Of a DNA stretch of 64,000 bases, positions 8,689 to 17,587 are shown in pieces (the stretch's first letter is position 1; each line of letters starts with the position of its first letter). Source of the stretch: Dyella sp. GSA-30 (lineage in GTDB: Bacteria; Pseudomonadota; Gammaproteobacteria; Xanthomonadales; Rhodanobacteraceae); NCBI RefSeq assembly GCF_027924605.1, contig NZ_AP027042.1, forward strand, positions 1,031,524-1,095,523, given 5' to 3'. The notes beneath the pieces were generated by a model. The model was not told where the DNA came from, ran no database searches, and saw only the letters and a program-made list of their open reading frames with translations. The translations under genes and the position numbers were made by a program.

Positions 8689-9348
8689 TCAAAGCATCGA
8701 CGCAGCGTCGACGATAAAGTGCGCGAGAATGTTTATCCATAGATTGCGCCGCCACAGATAGAGCAGGGTGAGCGCGATACCGCCGATGCCAGCTATGGCC
8801 AGGTGCTCCCAGCCCCAGGTAGGCACATGGTCGAACATGAATATCGCGCACGAAACACTGGCGGCGATCTTGCGGCTGCCGGTCAGTTCGCGCAGGCGCT
8901 CCATCGCGTAGCCGCGAAACAGCACTTCTTCCGACACCGCCGCACGTACCGTGGAAATCAACCGCCACCAGAGCGGCGTGGCGGCGAGCTGGTTCATGCC
9001 TTGCGACAGATCCCAGTGCAGCAACGGGCAGATCAGGTAATACACGCACGCCAATACGGCGAGTATGGCGATGCCGGCGCCGATGCCGATCGCGATATCG
9101 CGAGCTCCGGGGCGCCGAAAGCCGATCGAGGAGAGTGGCCGGCGTTCCACGCGGACGACGTAAACCAGCATGCCGGCGATGTAGATCCACCAGATGGCTT
9201 CGTTGGTGATCAGGTGGCGCACATTGGCGAATTCGTCGATCCACAGCGAGAACGGCAGGCTGACGATGCCTAGCGCAAGCAGCAGGCCAAGCCCTATCTG
9301 CCAGCGCGAGCGTGCCGGCAGCGCACCCGGCAGGGTAGTGGTGGTCAT
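8689..9348 (-). CDS. CPBP-family intramembrane metalloprotease
   Basis: 219 residues and about seven hydrophobic helices. The abortive-infection/CAAX protease motifs are complete: EEVLFRGY (EExxxR), FMFDH (FxxxH) and ILAHFIVD (HxxxD), so it should be an active membrane protease; substrates are unknown. ATG 9348 is preceded by GAGGAA. It is the second gene of a unit with the TetR gene at 9359 (10-bp gap), so it is likely under that repressor. Confidence 0.9.
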   Translation of the reverse strand: MTTTTLPGALPARSRWQIGLGLLLALGIVSLPFSLWIDEFANVRHLITNEAIWWIYIAGMLVYVVRVERRPLSSIGFRRPGARDIAIGIGAGIAILAVLACVYYLICPLLHWDLSQGMNQLAATPLWWRLISTVRAAVSEEVLFRGYAMERLRELTGSRKIAASVSCAIFMFDHVPTWGWEHLAIAGIGGIALTLLYLWRRNLWINILAHFIVDAASML

Positions 9349-9358
9349 GCACAATTCC

Positions 9359-9922
9359 TCAAGTCGCATCAGCCGTGCTGTAGGCCTTGTTGGCGATACG
9401 CAGAAATTCGCGTAATGCCTTGGTAGTGCGTGCGCGATCGCCGGTCTGCAGCACCTCCAGAAACAGGCCGTCGAACACGGCGCCGCACAAGGTCGCCAGC
9501 GCCGCGCGATGCGGCGTGGACGGGAGCGTGCGCTCGATATGCTTCTGCCAATCGAGCGCATTGCGCTGCAGGTACTGCGCATACGTCGCCGGATTCTGGA
9601 TGGCCAGAATCTGCAGCTCGTAGAGCAGCTTCAGATAAGGGAAGTTGCGCTCGTGCAGTGCCCATTGCCAGACCCGCTCCAACAAAGGTGTATCGCCACG
9701 CGCCGGCTGCTCGGCCAGTGCGGCGAGCGAATCGTGCAGATGCCGCTGCATGGCGTCGAGCACTTCGGTCAACAGCCCCTCCTTGGAGCCGAAGTGATAG
9801 ATAAGCAGCCGCGCGCTGGTTCCGACGTCTTCGGCCAACGGCCGCAACGACAGTTCCGACAGCCCGTTCTGCAGCAAATGGGCTATGACGGCGTAGAGGA
9901 GTTCCTGCTTTTTATCGCGCAT
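9359..9922 (-). CDS. TetR-family repressor, probably leaderless
   Basis: 187 residues from ATG 9922 (MRDKKQELLYAVIAHLLQNG). The helix-turn-helix is LRPLAEDVGTSARLLIYHFGSKEGLL. A GTG at 9976 could add 18 residues, but it would make a perfect 32-bp palindrome coding; the palindrome with promoter elements just upstream of 9922 argues for the shorter form. The first gene of a two-gene unit with the CPBP protease. Autorepression is expected. Confidence 0.88.
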   Translation of the reverse strand: MRDKKQELLYAVIAHLLQNGLSELSLRPLAEDVGTSARLLIYHFGSKEGLLTEVLDAMQRHLHDSLAALAEQPARGDTPLLERVWQWALHERNFPYLKLLYELQILAIQNPATYAQYLQRNALDWQKHIERTLPSTPHRAALATLCGAVFDGLFLEVLQTGDRARTTKALREFLRIANKAYSTADAT

Positions 9923-9958
9923 GAAACGATCGTTACATGTAACGATCGTTTCAGTCAA
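9922..9958 (-). promoter_or_regulatory. Perfect 32-bp palindromic operator overlapping a sigma-70-like promoter
   Basis: Positions 9922-9953 are a perfect 32-bp palindrome made of two copies of AACGATCGTT (9925-9934 and 9941-9950) spaced 16 bp apart. On the minus strand, TTGACT (9958-9953) and TAACGA (9935-9930) are 17 bp apart. The predicted start of transcription falls at about the ATG at 9922, so the mRNA may lack a leader. Two repressor dimers could bind side by side over spacer and -10 element. Confidence 0.75.
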
Positions 9959-9990
9959 GCGCCCGTTTTCGCTCACCTGCGAACCCCTCC

Positions 9991-10124
9991 CTACTCGTCA
10001 TCCCGGCGCAGGCCGGGACCCAGTGGCTTCGGTCTCCGGTTTTCGCGATAGAGCAGATGCTTATTGGCTCTCGCGATAATCGATCGCAAAGCCACTGGAT
10101 CCCGGCCTGCGCCGGGATGACGAT
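9991..10124. repeat. Interspersed inverted-repeat pair, CGTCATCCCGG family
   Basis: Left arm 9991-10030 carries CGTCATCCCGGCGCAGG and right arm 10089-10124 carries its complement with one change (ggatcc for gggacc). The interior (CTCCGGTTTTCGCGATA and CGATCGCAAAGCC) resembles the interior of the copy at 35627. Similar pairs lie at 28851 and 58566. It fills the gap before nadV and could fold into a long hairpin in either transcript. Confidence 0.85.
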
Positions 10125-10193
10125 AGAAGAAACCGAGGTGGATGGAATGACCTCAGACCGCCGGTAATATCAAGACGCGAAGGAGCTCCCGTC

Positions 10194-11621
10194 ATGTATT
10201 ACCTCGACAATCTCATCCTCAACACGGACAGCTACAAGGCCAGCCACTGGCTGCAATACCCGCCTGGCACCGAGAAGACCTTCTTCTATGTCGAATCGCG
10301 CGGCGGCCAGTACGACAGCACGGTATTCTTCGGTTTGCAGGCGATCCTCAAGGAATACCTGAGCCGCACGGTGACTCACGACGATGTGGACGAAGCCTGC
10401 GATTTCTCCGCCGCCCATGGCGAGCCATTCAACGAAGCCGGCTGGCGCCGTATTGTCGATGTCCATGGCGGCAAGCTGCCCCTGCGTATTCGCGCGGTGC
10501 CCGAAGGCAGTGTGGTGCCGACGCATCAGGCGCTGGTGACGATCGAGTCGACCGACAACGAGGCGTTCTGGCTGCCTAGCTACCTGGAAACGCTACTGCT
10601 GCGCTTGTGGTACCCGGTAACCGTGGCAACCGTGAGCTGGCAGGTGAAGCAGATCATCAAGGGTTTCCTTGACCGGACCAGCGATGAGCCGGAAGCACAG
10701 TTGCCCTTCAAACTGCACGATTTCGGTGCGCGCGGTGTCTCCAGCCTGGAGTCGGCCGCGCTCGGTGGCATGGCACACCTGGTGAACTTTAAGGGCACGG
10801 ATACCGTGTCTGGCGTGCTGGCTGCGCGACGCTACTATCACGAGGACATGGCCGGCTATTCGATTCCTGCAGCCGAACACAGCACGATCACCAGTTGGGG
10901 ACGCGAGAACGAGGTCGAGGCGTATCGCAACATGCTTGCGCAGTTCGCCAAGCCAGGCAGCCTGGTCGCGGTGGTGTCAGACAGCTACGACATCTATCGC
11001 GCCATCAGCGAACACTGGGGTAAGACCTTGCGCGACGAGGTGATCGCCTCGGGCACCACGCTGGTCGTGCGCCCGGACTCGGGCGAGCCGGTCGAGGTGG
11101 TGCACAAGTGCATGACCCTGCTGGACGAAGCCTTCGGCAGTACGGTCAACGCCAGGGGCTACAAACTTCTCAAGCATGTGCGTCTGATCCAGGGTGACGG
11201 CGTCAATCCGACCAGTATTCGGGCGATCCTCGAGCGCATCACGGAGGCCGGCTACGCTGCCGACAACATTGCCTTCGGCATGGGCGGTGCGCTGCTGCAG
11301 CATATGAATCGCGACACCCAGAAATTCGCGCTGAAGTGTTCGGCCGCCCGCATCGACGGTCAGTGGGTCGACGTGTTCAAGGCGCCGGTCACCGATAGCG
11401 GCAAGACATCGCAGCGCGGCCGCCTCACCTTGCTGCGTCACCGCGAACACGGCACATACAAGACCGTGGCCGTACCCACGAATATCGATGACATCGATGA
11501 GCTGCCCTTACCGGCGGGTTGGGAACACGCCCTGGAAACCGTCTGGGAAAACGGCGAGCTGGTGCGCGATTGGCATTTCTCGGAAGTACGTACACGCAGC
11601 CAGCTGAGCAACCTGTCCTAA
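10194..11621 (+). CDS. nadV: Nicotinamide phosphoribosyltransferase
   Basis: Makes NMN from nicotinamide and PRPP, a one-step NAD salvage route that bypasses nicotinamidase. 475 residues, close to the NAMPT/NadV family. Motifs: KASHWLQYPPGT at the N-terminus, HDFGARGVSS, SIPAAEHSTITSWGRE with the catalytic His, VVSDSYDIYRAI with the PRPP-binding Asp residues, and RPDSGEP. ATG 10194 is preceded by AAGGAGCT. It stands alone with a repeat in front and the pga control region behind. No Nudix or PRPP synthase gene is adjacent. Confidence 0.95.
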   Translation: MYYLDNLILNTDSYKASHWLQYPPGTEKTFFYVESRGGQYDSTVFFGLQAILKEYLSRTVTHDDVDEACDFSAAHGEPFNEAGWRRIVDVHGGKLPLRIRAVPEGSVVPTHQALVTIESTDNEAFWLPSYLETLLLRLWYPVTVATVSWQVKQIIKGFLDRTSDEPEAQLPFKLHDFGARGVSSLESAALGGMAHLVNFKGTDTVSGVLAARRYYHEDMAGYSIPAAEHSTITSWGRENEVEAYRNMLAQFAKPGSLVAVVSDSYDIYRAISEHWGKTLRDEVIASGTTLVVRPDSGEPVEVVHKCMTLLDEAFGSTVNARGYKLLKHVRLIQGDGVNPTSIRAILERITEAGYAADNIAFGMGGALLQHMNRDTQKFALKCSAARIDGQWVDVFKAPVTDSGKTSQRGRLTLLRHREHGTYKTVAVPTNIDDIDELPLPAGWEHALETVWENGELVRDWHFSEVRTRSQLSNLS

Positions 11622-11722
11622 TGGCTGTATTCGTGAACCTCTTCACATGTGAAGGCGAGCTCGTCCACATTTCGCGCACATCCGAACCCCCACGCTGACG
11701 TGCATATAGGCGCCTTTACATG

Positions 11723-11747
11723 GGGCGGCATCCAGTTTGCGCCGCCC
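11723..11747. promoter_or_regulatory. Inverted repeat upstream of pgaA promoter
   Basis: GGGCGGC (11723-11729) and GCCGCCC (11741-11747) form a 7-bp dyad with an 11-nt centre, about 37 bp upstream of the sigma-54-like element. A second perfect 14-bp palindrome, CTTCACATGTGAAG, lies at 11641-11654. Either may be an activator or repressor site; no family is recognised. The rest of 11622-11863 holds no gene. Confidence 0.35.
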
Positions 11748-11783
11748 ACGTCTGCTCCGCCCATGCGTGAAGGGGTTTCCCAT

Positions 11784-11799
11784 TGGCATAAAGCTTGCG
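11784..11799 (+). promoter_or_regulatory. Sigma-54-like promoter of pgaABCD
   Basis: TGGCATAAAGCTTGCG keeps the GG-N10-GC core and differs from consensus TGGCACR-N4-TTGCW only at the sixth and last bases; it is preceded by another T as in the extended consensus. It lies 65 bp upstream of the pgaA ATG. Activity is inferred. Confidence 0.6.
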
Positions 11800-11863
11800 T
11801 TCTGCCTGTTCCACACACATCACCTCCCGCGGTCTTTAGGCGGGACAGCGATCTGGAAGGGGC

Positions 11864-13912
11864 ATGCAGACGGTTAACTGGAAACGCGCGCGGATAGCAC
11901 TGGCCATCGTGCTGACGCTATACGGCATAAGTGACGCAGTTGGGGCCCAGGCGGGTGCCGACCGCGACAGTCTGCTTGCGCGTGCGCGCGCCGAACGCGA
12001 TGCCGGTCATCGGCTGGAGGCTCTGTCGATTTGCCAGGACGTCCTGGCTCGCTGGCCGAACGACCGCGACGCGCGCGAGCTGAATGTGCGGCTGTTGTCG
12101 GATATCGGTGCGTCCATGCGCGCCCGCGAACTGGCGGTCCAGCTTGACCCGCCTCTGACTCCCCGCGACAGGGCCGACCTTCAGGCCGATGCCGCTTCGC
12201 GTGAAATCCGCTGGGCGAACGGTGAGCCGGCCGATCCGGGCCAACCCTATGCCGAAGCCGACCAGGCAGTGACCGAGGTGCGCCAGCTGGCTGACGATCC
12301 GGCGCAACCGGAAGAGGTGCGCCATCGTGCGCGCCTGGACTTGCTGGTCGCACTCGATCAAGCCGGTCGGCCGGATGAAGCCCTGGCCGTCTATGCACCC
12401 ATGAAGCAGGCCAATCTGGCGCTGCCCGCCTATGTCGAGCGCGCCGTCGCCGACGCCATGTTGCAGAAACATCGTCCGCGCGAAGCCGCCGCCCTCTATG
12501 AGGACAGCATTCGCCAGGATCCGGGCCCGTACGACAGTGGCGAAACCGACCCGCGCATCGGCCTGATGTACGCCTATCTGGATGAAGGCGAAACCAGCAA
12601 AGCGTATGCTGTTATCGACAAACTGGCTGCGGACGAGCCGCAATGGCTACACGTTGCCGGCATCCGCGCGGGGATCCAGAACCCGCGCAAGGTCGATGCC
12701 GATCTGAACGCCGCGACCTTGCGCGAGTACGTCGGCATACCCGGTGAAGCCTACGATCGACTGAGTGCGCTCAGTGCCGAGGCGCCAGCCAATGCGCAAC
12801 TACGCCGCGAGTTGGGTCTGGCCGAGCTGGCGCGTGGCTGGCCGCGTCGGGCCGAACAAACCCTGGCGATCGCCGGCACGCTGGACGAACGCGATGTCGG
12901 TGCGGACCTGGGCGAAGCCGAGGCGCATCGTGCCTTGAACGAATACGGCGATGTCGACGCGGATATCGCCCAGGCCCAGGCGCAGGCCGGCCGCAGCGGC
13001 CGCGTCATCAATGCGGCCGAGGCATGGGAGCGCCAGCGCGGCTGGCAGTTCGATATTTCGCACGACCAGGGCCGCGGCAGCTCGCCGGATTTTGGCGACC
13101 ACGATCAGGAAACTCTGGCCACGCTGGCCAGCCCGTTGATCGACGATCACTGGCGGGTACTCGCCTTGGCGCGCATCGATTCGGCGGCGTTGCCCGAAGG
13201 CGATGTGCGCCGCGATCGGCTCGGCATCGGCCTGCGTGGTTACGCACGTGGGCTGGAGGTCTATGTACAGGCGCTGCCCTCAGTCGACAACTATGTCGGT
13301 CGCACCGCACTGGAAGCCGGCGCCAATTGGGCGATCAGCGATCATTGGTCGGTCGCCGCCGACTGGAGCAGCGCCGGTGCCGATGTGCCGCTGCGTGCGC
13401 AGTACTACGGCATCACCGGCAAGACGCTCAATACCTCGTTGCAATGGCGACGCGATGAACTGACCTCGGCCAAGCTCACGCTGTATCGCGGCCGCTTCAC
13501 CGACGACAACTTGCGCAAGGGTTGGGACTTCACCTTTCTGCAGCGTCTGTACACCGCGCCTAACCTTACGTTCGACGGTGGTGTGGAAGTCGGCGGTTCG
13601 CGCAACAGCGAAACCGATCGGCCGTATTTCAACCCGCCAAGCGATCGCTCCTATGCGCTGACTGGCCGTTTCGAGAACCTGTTCAGTCAGTACTACGCAC
13701 GCACCTGGACGCAGCGTTTCGATGTATCGGTGGGCCGCTACAACGAACGTGGCTATGCGTCGGACTGGATGTTCAGCGCGCGCTACGGTCAGTATTTTCA
13801 GCCACGGCTTGGCCTGCGTTTCGGCTGGGGGCTCGCCTGGCACAACCAACCGTACGATGGACGGCGCGAATCACGCGTCGTGCTCGACCTGTCGATGCAT
13901 TGGGGGGAATGA
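11864..13912 (+). CDS. pgaA: PgaA-type outer-membrane PNAG exporter
   Basis: Exports partly deacetylated poly-beta-1,6-N-acetylglucosamine across the outer membrane. 682 residues, somewhat shorter than E. coli PgaA (about 807). A signal peptide (residues 1-28, cleavage near VGA-QAG) is followed by an Ala/Arg/Asp-rich helical TPR-like region to about residue 390, then a beta-rich C-terminal barrel with many Trp/Tyr/Arg strands, ending SRVVLDLSMHWGE. GGAAGGGG precedes ATG 11864. First gene of pgaABCD, 3 bp before pgaB. Identity rests on domain layout plus operon context. Confidence 0.9.
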   Translation: MQTVNWKRARIALAIVLTLYGISDAVGAQAGADRDSLLARARAERDAGHRLEALSICQDVLARWPNDRDARELNVRLLSDIGASMRARELAVQLDPPLTPRDRADLQADAASREIRWANGEPADPGQPYAEADQAVTEVRQLADDPAQPEEVRHRARLDLLVALDQAGRPDEALAVYAPMKQANLALPAYVERAVADAMLQKHRPREAAALYEDSIRQDPGPYDSGETDPRIGLMYAYLDEGETSKAYAVIDKLAADEPQWLHVAGIRAGIQNPRKVDADLNAATLREYVGIPGEAYDRLSALSAEAPANAQLRRELGLAELARGWPRRAEQTLAIAGTLDERDVGADLGEAEAHRALNEYGDVDADIAQAQAQAGRSGRVINAAEAWERQRGWQFDISHDQGRGSSPDFGDHDQETLATLASPLIDDHWRVLALARIDSAALPEGDVRRDRLGIGLRGYARGLEVYVQALPSVDNYVGRTALEAGANWAISDHWSVAADWSSAGADVPLRAQYYGITGKTLNTSLQWRRDELTSAKLTLYRGRFTDDNLRKGWDFTFLQRLYTAPNLTFDGGVEVGGSRNSETDRPYFNPPSDRSYALTGRFENLFSQYYARTWTQRFDVSVGRYNERGYASDWMFSARYGQYFQPRLGLRFGWGLAWHNQPYDGRRESRVVLDLSMHWGE

Positions 13913-13915
13913 CCG

Positions 13916-15772
13916 ATGCGTCGCCTGCTGCTCACATTCGTGTTGTCGATGATCACTTCGGTAGCGATGGCTGCGGCGTCCGCGCCGGCTCATCCGACGC
14001 TGATCGTGCTTGCCTATCACGATGTTCGCGACGACGTCGGTACGCTGGCCGATCGCGATCCCGACGCCACCAGTACCGATCATCTGATTTCGCACTTCGA
14101 CTGGCTCAAGGCCAACGGTTATCACGTTGTCAGCCTGCAGGACGTGCTCGATGCCGAGCAGGGCGTGCGTCCGCTGCCCAAGGATGCGGTGCTGCTGACC
14201 TTCGACGATGGCCTGGAAAGTTTCTACACCCGCGTCTATCCGCTGCTGCGTGCCTATGACTATCCGGCCGTGGCGGCGCTGGTCGGCTCGTGGATCGATC
14301 TGCCGGCCGGCAAGAAGATGGCCTATAACAGTGGCGACTGTACTCGCGAATGCTTCCTTACCTGGGATCAGGTGCGGCAGATGCAGCAGTCGGGGCTGGT
14401 CGAATACGCCTCGCACACCTGGGGCTTGCACGAAGGTATCCAGGGCAACCCGCAAGGCAACTCGATGCCGGCCGCAGTCACGCTGCGCAACGATCCCAAG
14501 GCAGGCTACGAAAGCGAAGAGGCCTATACCGCCCGCATCCGTGCCGACCTGCGCCATAGCGCCGATGAGATCGCCGAGCACACCGGCACACGTCCGCGCG
14601 CGATCGTGTGGCCCTATGGCGCATACACACGCGTCGCGACCAAGGTGGCCGCGGAAGAAGGCATGCCGGTGTCGATGAGCCTGGGCGACACACTGCCGAC
14701 CCTGCAGGCCGGCCGTACCATTCCGCGCCTGCTGGTCAGCGGCAACATCACCGCCAATCGTCTGGGCTGGTTGCTGCGCCATCAATCGCGCATCGATCCG
14801 GTGCGGGCGGTACAGGTCGATCTCGACTATGTCTACGACCCCGATCCGGCACAGCAGGAGCGCAATCTTTCCGCGCTGCTCGATCGCATCAAGCGACTGC
14901 ATCCCAGCCAGGTGTGGCTGCAGGCCTATGCCGATCCGACCGGCAGCGGCGTGGCCGAGTCGGTGTACTTTCCCAATCGCCACCTGCCGATGCGCGCCGA
15001 TCTTTTCTCGCGTGTGGCATGGCAACTACGCACACGTGCCGGGGTACGTGTCTACGCATGGCTGCCGGTATTGGCATTCCGCTTTCCGGATGCCAGGGAC
15101 TTGCCCGCGCTCGGCGTCGGCGACGGTGATGTATTCCGGCTGGCGCCGTGGGATCCACGCGTGCAGCAGATGATCGGCGATGTCTACGAAGACCTCGCCC
15201 GGCATGCCGACGAAGCGGGCCTGTTGTTCTCGGACGACGCGATCCTGCGCGATAGCGACAACCTTGGCCCTTGGGCGAACAAGTCACCCGCCGAGAAAAC
15301 CGCGGCGCTGGTGGATTTCACGCACGCGCTGACCGAACGCGTGAAGCGTTGGCGGCCGCAGGTACGCACGGTGCGCAATATCTTTGCGCGCCCCATTCTC
15401 GATCCGCGCGGCGAAGCGTGGTTCGCGCAAAGCCTTCCGGCGTTCCTCTCCGGCTATGACATGACCGCGGTGATGGCGATGCCGCAGCTGGACAAACAAC
15501 CCGATACCGATAGCTGGTATCGCGCATTGATTGCGCGTGTGGCGGCTACGCCGGACGCGCTGGAACACACCTTGTTCGAGCTGGCTACCTACGACTGGCA
15601 GACCCGGCAACCGGTACCCGATCAGGTGCTGATCGATCGCACCCGGTTATTACAGGCAGCCGGCGCGCGCCATATCGGCTACTACCCGGACGACTTCATC
15701 AAGGACCATCCCAAGCGCGAAGCGATTCGTCCGTCGATATCAATCTCCGACTATCCGTACCCGGAGAAATGA
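13916..15772 (+). CDS. pgaB: PgaB poly-N-acetylglucosamine N-deacetylase
   Basis: Deacetylates part of the PNAG chain in the periplasm so that it can be exported. 618 residues: signal peptide (about 1-20, MAA-ASAP), a family-4 carbohydrate-esterase domain (AYHDVR, TFDDG with the catalytic/metal Asp pair, SHTWGLHE metal His pair, WPYGAYT), then a C-terminal glycoside-hydrolase-like domain from about residue 300 with DLDYVYDPDPAQQ and LFSDDAILRD. E. coli PgaB is a lipoprotein; here no lipobox Cys follows the signal peptide, so it is probably soluble or held by its partners. It overlaps pgaC by 4 bp. Confidence 0.93.
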   Translation: MRRLLLTFVLSMITSVAMAAASAPAHPTLIVLAYHDVRDDVGTLADRDPDATSTDHLISHFDWLKANGYHVVSLQDVLDAEQGVRPLPKDAVLLTFDDGLESFYTRVYPLLRAYDYPAVAALVGSWIDLPAGKKMAYNSGDCTRECFLTWDQVRQMQQSGLVEYASHTWGLHEGIQGNPQGNSMPAAVTLRNDPKAGYESEEAYTARIRADLRHSADEIAEHTGTRPRAIVWPYGAYTRVATKVAAEEGMPVSMSLGDTLPTLQAGRTIPRLLVSGNITANRLGWLLRHQSRIDPVRAVQVDLDYVYDPDPAQQERNLSALLDRIKRLHPSQVWLQAYADPTGSGVAESVYFPNRHLPMRADLFSRVAWQLRTRAGVRVYAWLPVLAFRFPDARDLPALGVGDGDVFRLAPWDPRVQQMIGDVYEDLARHADEAGLLFSDDAILRDSDNLGPWANKSPAEKTAALVDFTHALTERVKRWRPQVRTVRNIFARPILDPRGEAWFAQSLPAFLSGYDMTAVMAMPQLDKQPDTDSWYRALIARVAATPDALEHTLFELATYDWQTRQPVPDQVLIDRTRLLQAAGARHIGYYPDDFIKDHPKREAIRPSISISDYPYPEK

Positions 15773-17025
15773 CCATGAACGGAAGCATCCAGCACGCTCT
15801 GCTTGAATTCGCCTTCTTCTATCCGTTGATCATGTCGCTGATCTGGATGAGCGGTGGCGTGATTTATTTCCTGCGCTGGGAACGCAAGGAGCCTTTGCGC
15901 ATCAAGCCGCCGGCCATGGGTTCCTACCCCATGGTGTCGCTGATCGTGCCTTGCCACAACGAGGGCGAACAGGTGCGAGAGACGATCGCGCATCTGGCCG
16001 GGCAGATCTATCCCAACTTCGAGATCATCGCGGTCAACGACGGCTCCACCGACGATACCGGCGAACAGCTCGACCAGTTGATGGATGAATACCCGAAGCT
16101 GCGCGTGCTTCACCTGGCCAGCAATCAGGGCAAGGCGATGGGGCTGCGCGCGGCGGCGCTGGCCTCGAACGCGGATTTCCTGGTCTGCGTCGATGGCGAC
16201 GCCTTGCTCGACAGCTATGCCACCCAGTGGCTGGTGATGCATATGCTGGAAAGCCCGCGCGTGGCGGCGGTCACCGGCAACCCGCGCATTCGCAACCGCT
16301 CCACCTTGCTCGGCAAGCTGCAGGTCGGCGAGTTCTCTTCCATTATCGGCTTGATCAAGCGCGCCCAACGCGTGTACGGGCGCATCTTTACCATCTCGGG
16401 CGTGATCGCCGGTTTTCGAAAGAGTGCACTGCACGACATCGGTTACTGGAACACCGATATGGTGACCGAAGATATCGACGTCAGTTGGCGCTTGCAGATG
16501 CGCCACTGGGAAATCCGTTACGAACCCAACGCGCTCTGCTGGATCCTGATGCCGGAGACGCTGCGTGGTCTGTGGAAGCAGCGCCTGCGCTGGGCGCAAG
16601 GCGGTTCGGAAGTATTGCTGCGTTATGGACCGAGCCTGATGCGCTGGCGCCAGCGGCGCATGTGGCTGGTGGCCACCGAATACCTGATGAGCCTGTTGTG
16701 GTCGTATGACATGGCGCTGATCGTCACGCTATGGGTGCTCGGTCACTTCATGACGCTGCCGCCGTCCTTGCGCGTGGATACCCTGTTGCCCGAATGGCAT
16801 GGCGTCGTGCTCGGCGTGATCTGCCTGTTGCAGTTCCTGATCAGCCTGCTGGTCGACCGCCGCTACGAAACACGCATCGGCCGCAACTACTACTGGATGA
16901 TCTGGTACCCGCTGGTCTACTGGATGCTCAACACGGCGACTTCCATCGTGGCGTTGCCCAAGGCCTTGCTCAAGCGCAAGGGCACGCGCGCCGTCTGGGT
17001 CAGCCCCGATCGAGGTGTTCGATGA
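15769..17025 (+). CDS. pgaC: PgaC PNAG synthase, family-2 glycosyltransferase
   Basis: Inner-membrane processive synthase that polymerises UDP-GlcNAc into PNAG. 418 residues. N-terminal membrane helix pair, cytoplasmic GT2 domain with VNDGSTDDT, VCVDGDALLD (DxD), VTEDIDVSW (catalytic TED) and QRLRWAQGG (QxxRW), then further C-terminal helices. Start: the ATG at 15769 overlaps the pgaB stop; ATG 15775 has better spacing from GGAGAA and may be the true start. In the family its activity needs PgaD and c-di-GMP; a GGDEF protein is encoded at 3344 but no direct link is visible. Confidence 0.95.
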   Translation: MTMNGSIQHALLEFAFFYPLIMSLIWMSGGVIYFLRWERKEPLRIKPPAMGSYPMVSLIVPCHNEGEQVRETIAHLAGQIYPNFEIIAVNDGSTDDTGEQLDQLMDEYPKLRVLHLASNQGKAMGLRAAALASNADFLVCVDGDALLDSYATQWLVMHMLESPRVAAVTGNPRIRNRSTLLGKLQVGEFSSIIGLIKRAQRVYGRIFTISGVIAGFRKSALHDIGYWNTDMVTEDIDVSWRLQMRHWEIRYEPNALCWILMPETLRGLWKQRLRWAQGGSEVLLRYGPSLMRWRQRRMWLVATEYLMSLLWSYDMALIVTLWVLGHFMTLPPSLRVDTLLPEWHGVVLGVICLLQFLISLLVDRRYETRIGRNYYWMIWYPLVYWMLNTATSIVALPKALLKRKGTRAVWVSPDRGVR

Positions 17026-17522
17026 AAGCCGAAGCCATCGTCATTCAACGCCCGGAGCGGCAGCGCCCGGTGCAACGCGTACTATTCGGTTTCATCACGG
17101 TGATTGCCTGGGTGATCTGGGCATCGCTATGGCTGCCGCTGCTGACCGCGCTGGCCTGGGCGATCGGGCTGGGCGATATCTATGTACAGCTCAATCTCGG
17201 CCATCCACTGCAAAGCGGCGGTGACCTGGACATCGTGCTTTATGCGGCCGTGATCTGCGTGGTGATCTTCTGCTCGTGGTCCGCCTATAACCATCTGCGT
17301 TTTTCCGGCAAGCAGAAGCGCCGCGGCAATAACCCGGTGAGCACGGCCGAGACGGCCAAGGCGATCGGCGCATCGCTGGATACGGCGCTGATCATGCAGG
17401 CTCAGCGGCGTTCGGTCGTGCAGTTCACCGAGGACGGCTTCATGTCGGTGACGAGAACCCCCCTCGCCCCAGCCCTCTCCTCCGGCAAGCCAGGGGAGAG
17501 GGAGCAAAGCGCGCAAGGTTGA
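17022..17522 (+). CDS. pgaD: PgaD PNAG synthase partner, C-terminus formed by a repeat
   Basis: Small inner-membrane subunit that binds c-di-GMP together with PgaC and stabilises it. 166 residues, with two transmembrane segments (about 24-46 and 66-88) and a cytoplasmic tail, matching the family. ATG 17022 overlaps the pgaC stop by 4 bp. From about residue 146 the reading frame runs into an interspersed repeat (17458-17587), so the last 20 residues (rich in Pro, Gly, Ser) are repeat-encoded and unlikely to be conserved. Last gene of the operon. Confidence 0.85.
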   Translation: MKAEAIVIQRPERQRPVQRVLFGFITVIAWVIWASLWLPLLTALAWAIGLGDIYVQLNLGHPLQSGGDLDIVLYAAVICVVIFCSWSAYNHLRFSGKQKRRGNNPVSTAETAKAIGASLDTALIMQAQRRSVVQFTEDGFMSVTRTPLAPALSSGKPGEREQSAQG

Positions 17523-17587
17523 ACTGTTACCTCAGTCGGCTCCCTCTCCCCTGGCTATGCCGGGGGAGAGGGTTGGGGTGAGGGGGG
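17458..17587. repeat. Interspersed inverted-repeat pair, CCCTCTCC family
   Basis: Left arm 17458-17504 (CCTCGCCCCAGCCCTCTCC then CCAGGGGAGAGGGAG) is answered by the right arm 17538-17587 with GGGGGAGAGGGTTGGGGTG. Each arm is itself a hairpin and the two arms are near-complementary, so the pair can fold as one large stem. It provides the 3' end of pgaD and probably acts as the operon's transcript end; no T-tract is seen. Confidence 0.85.
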
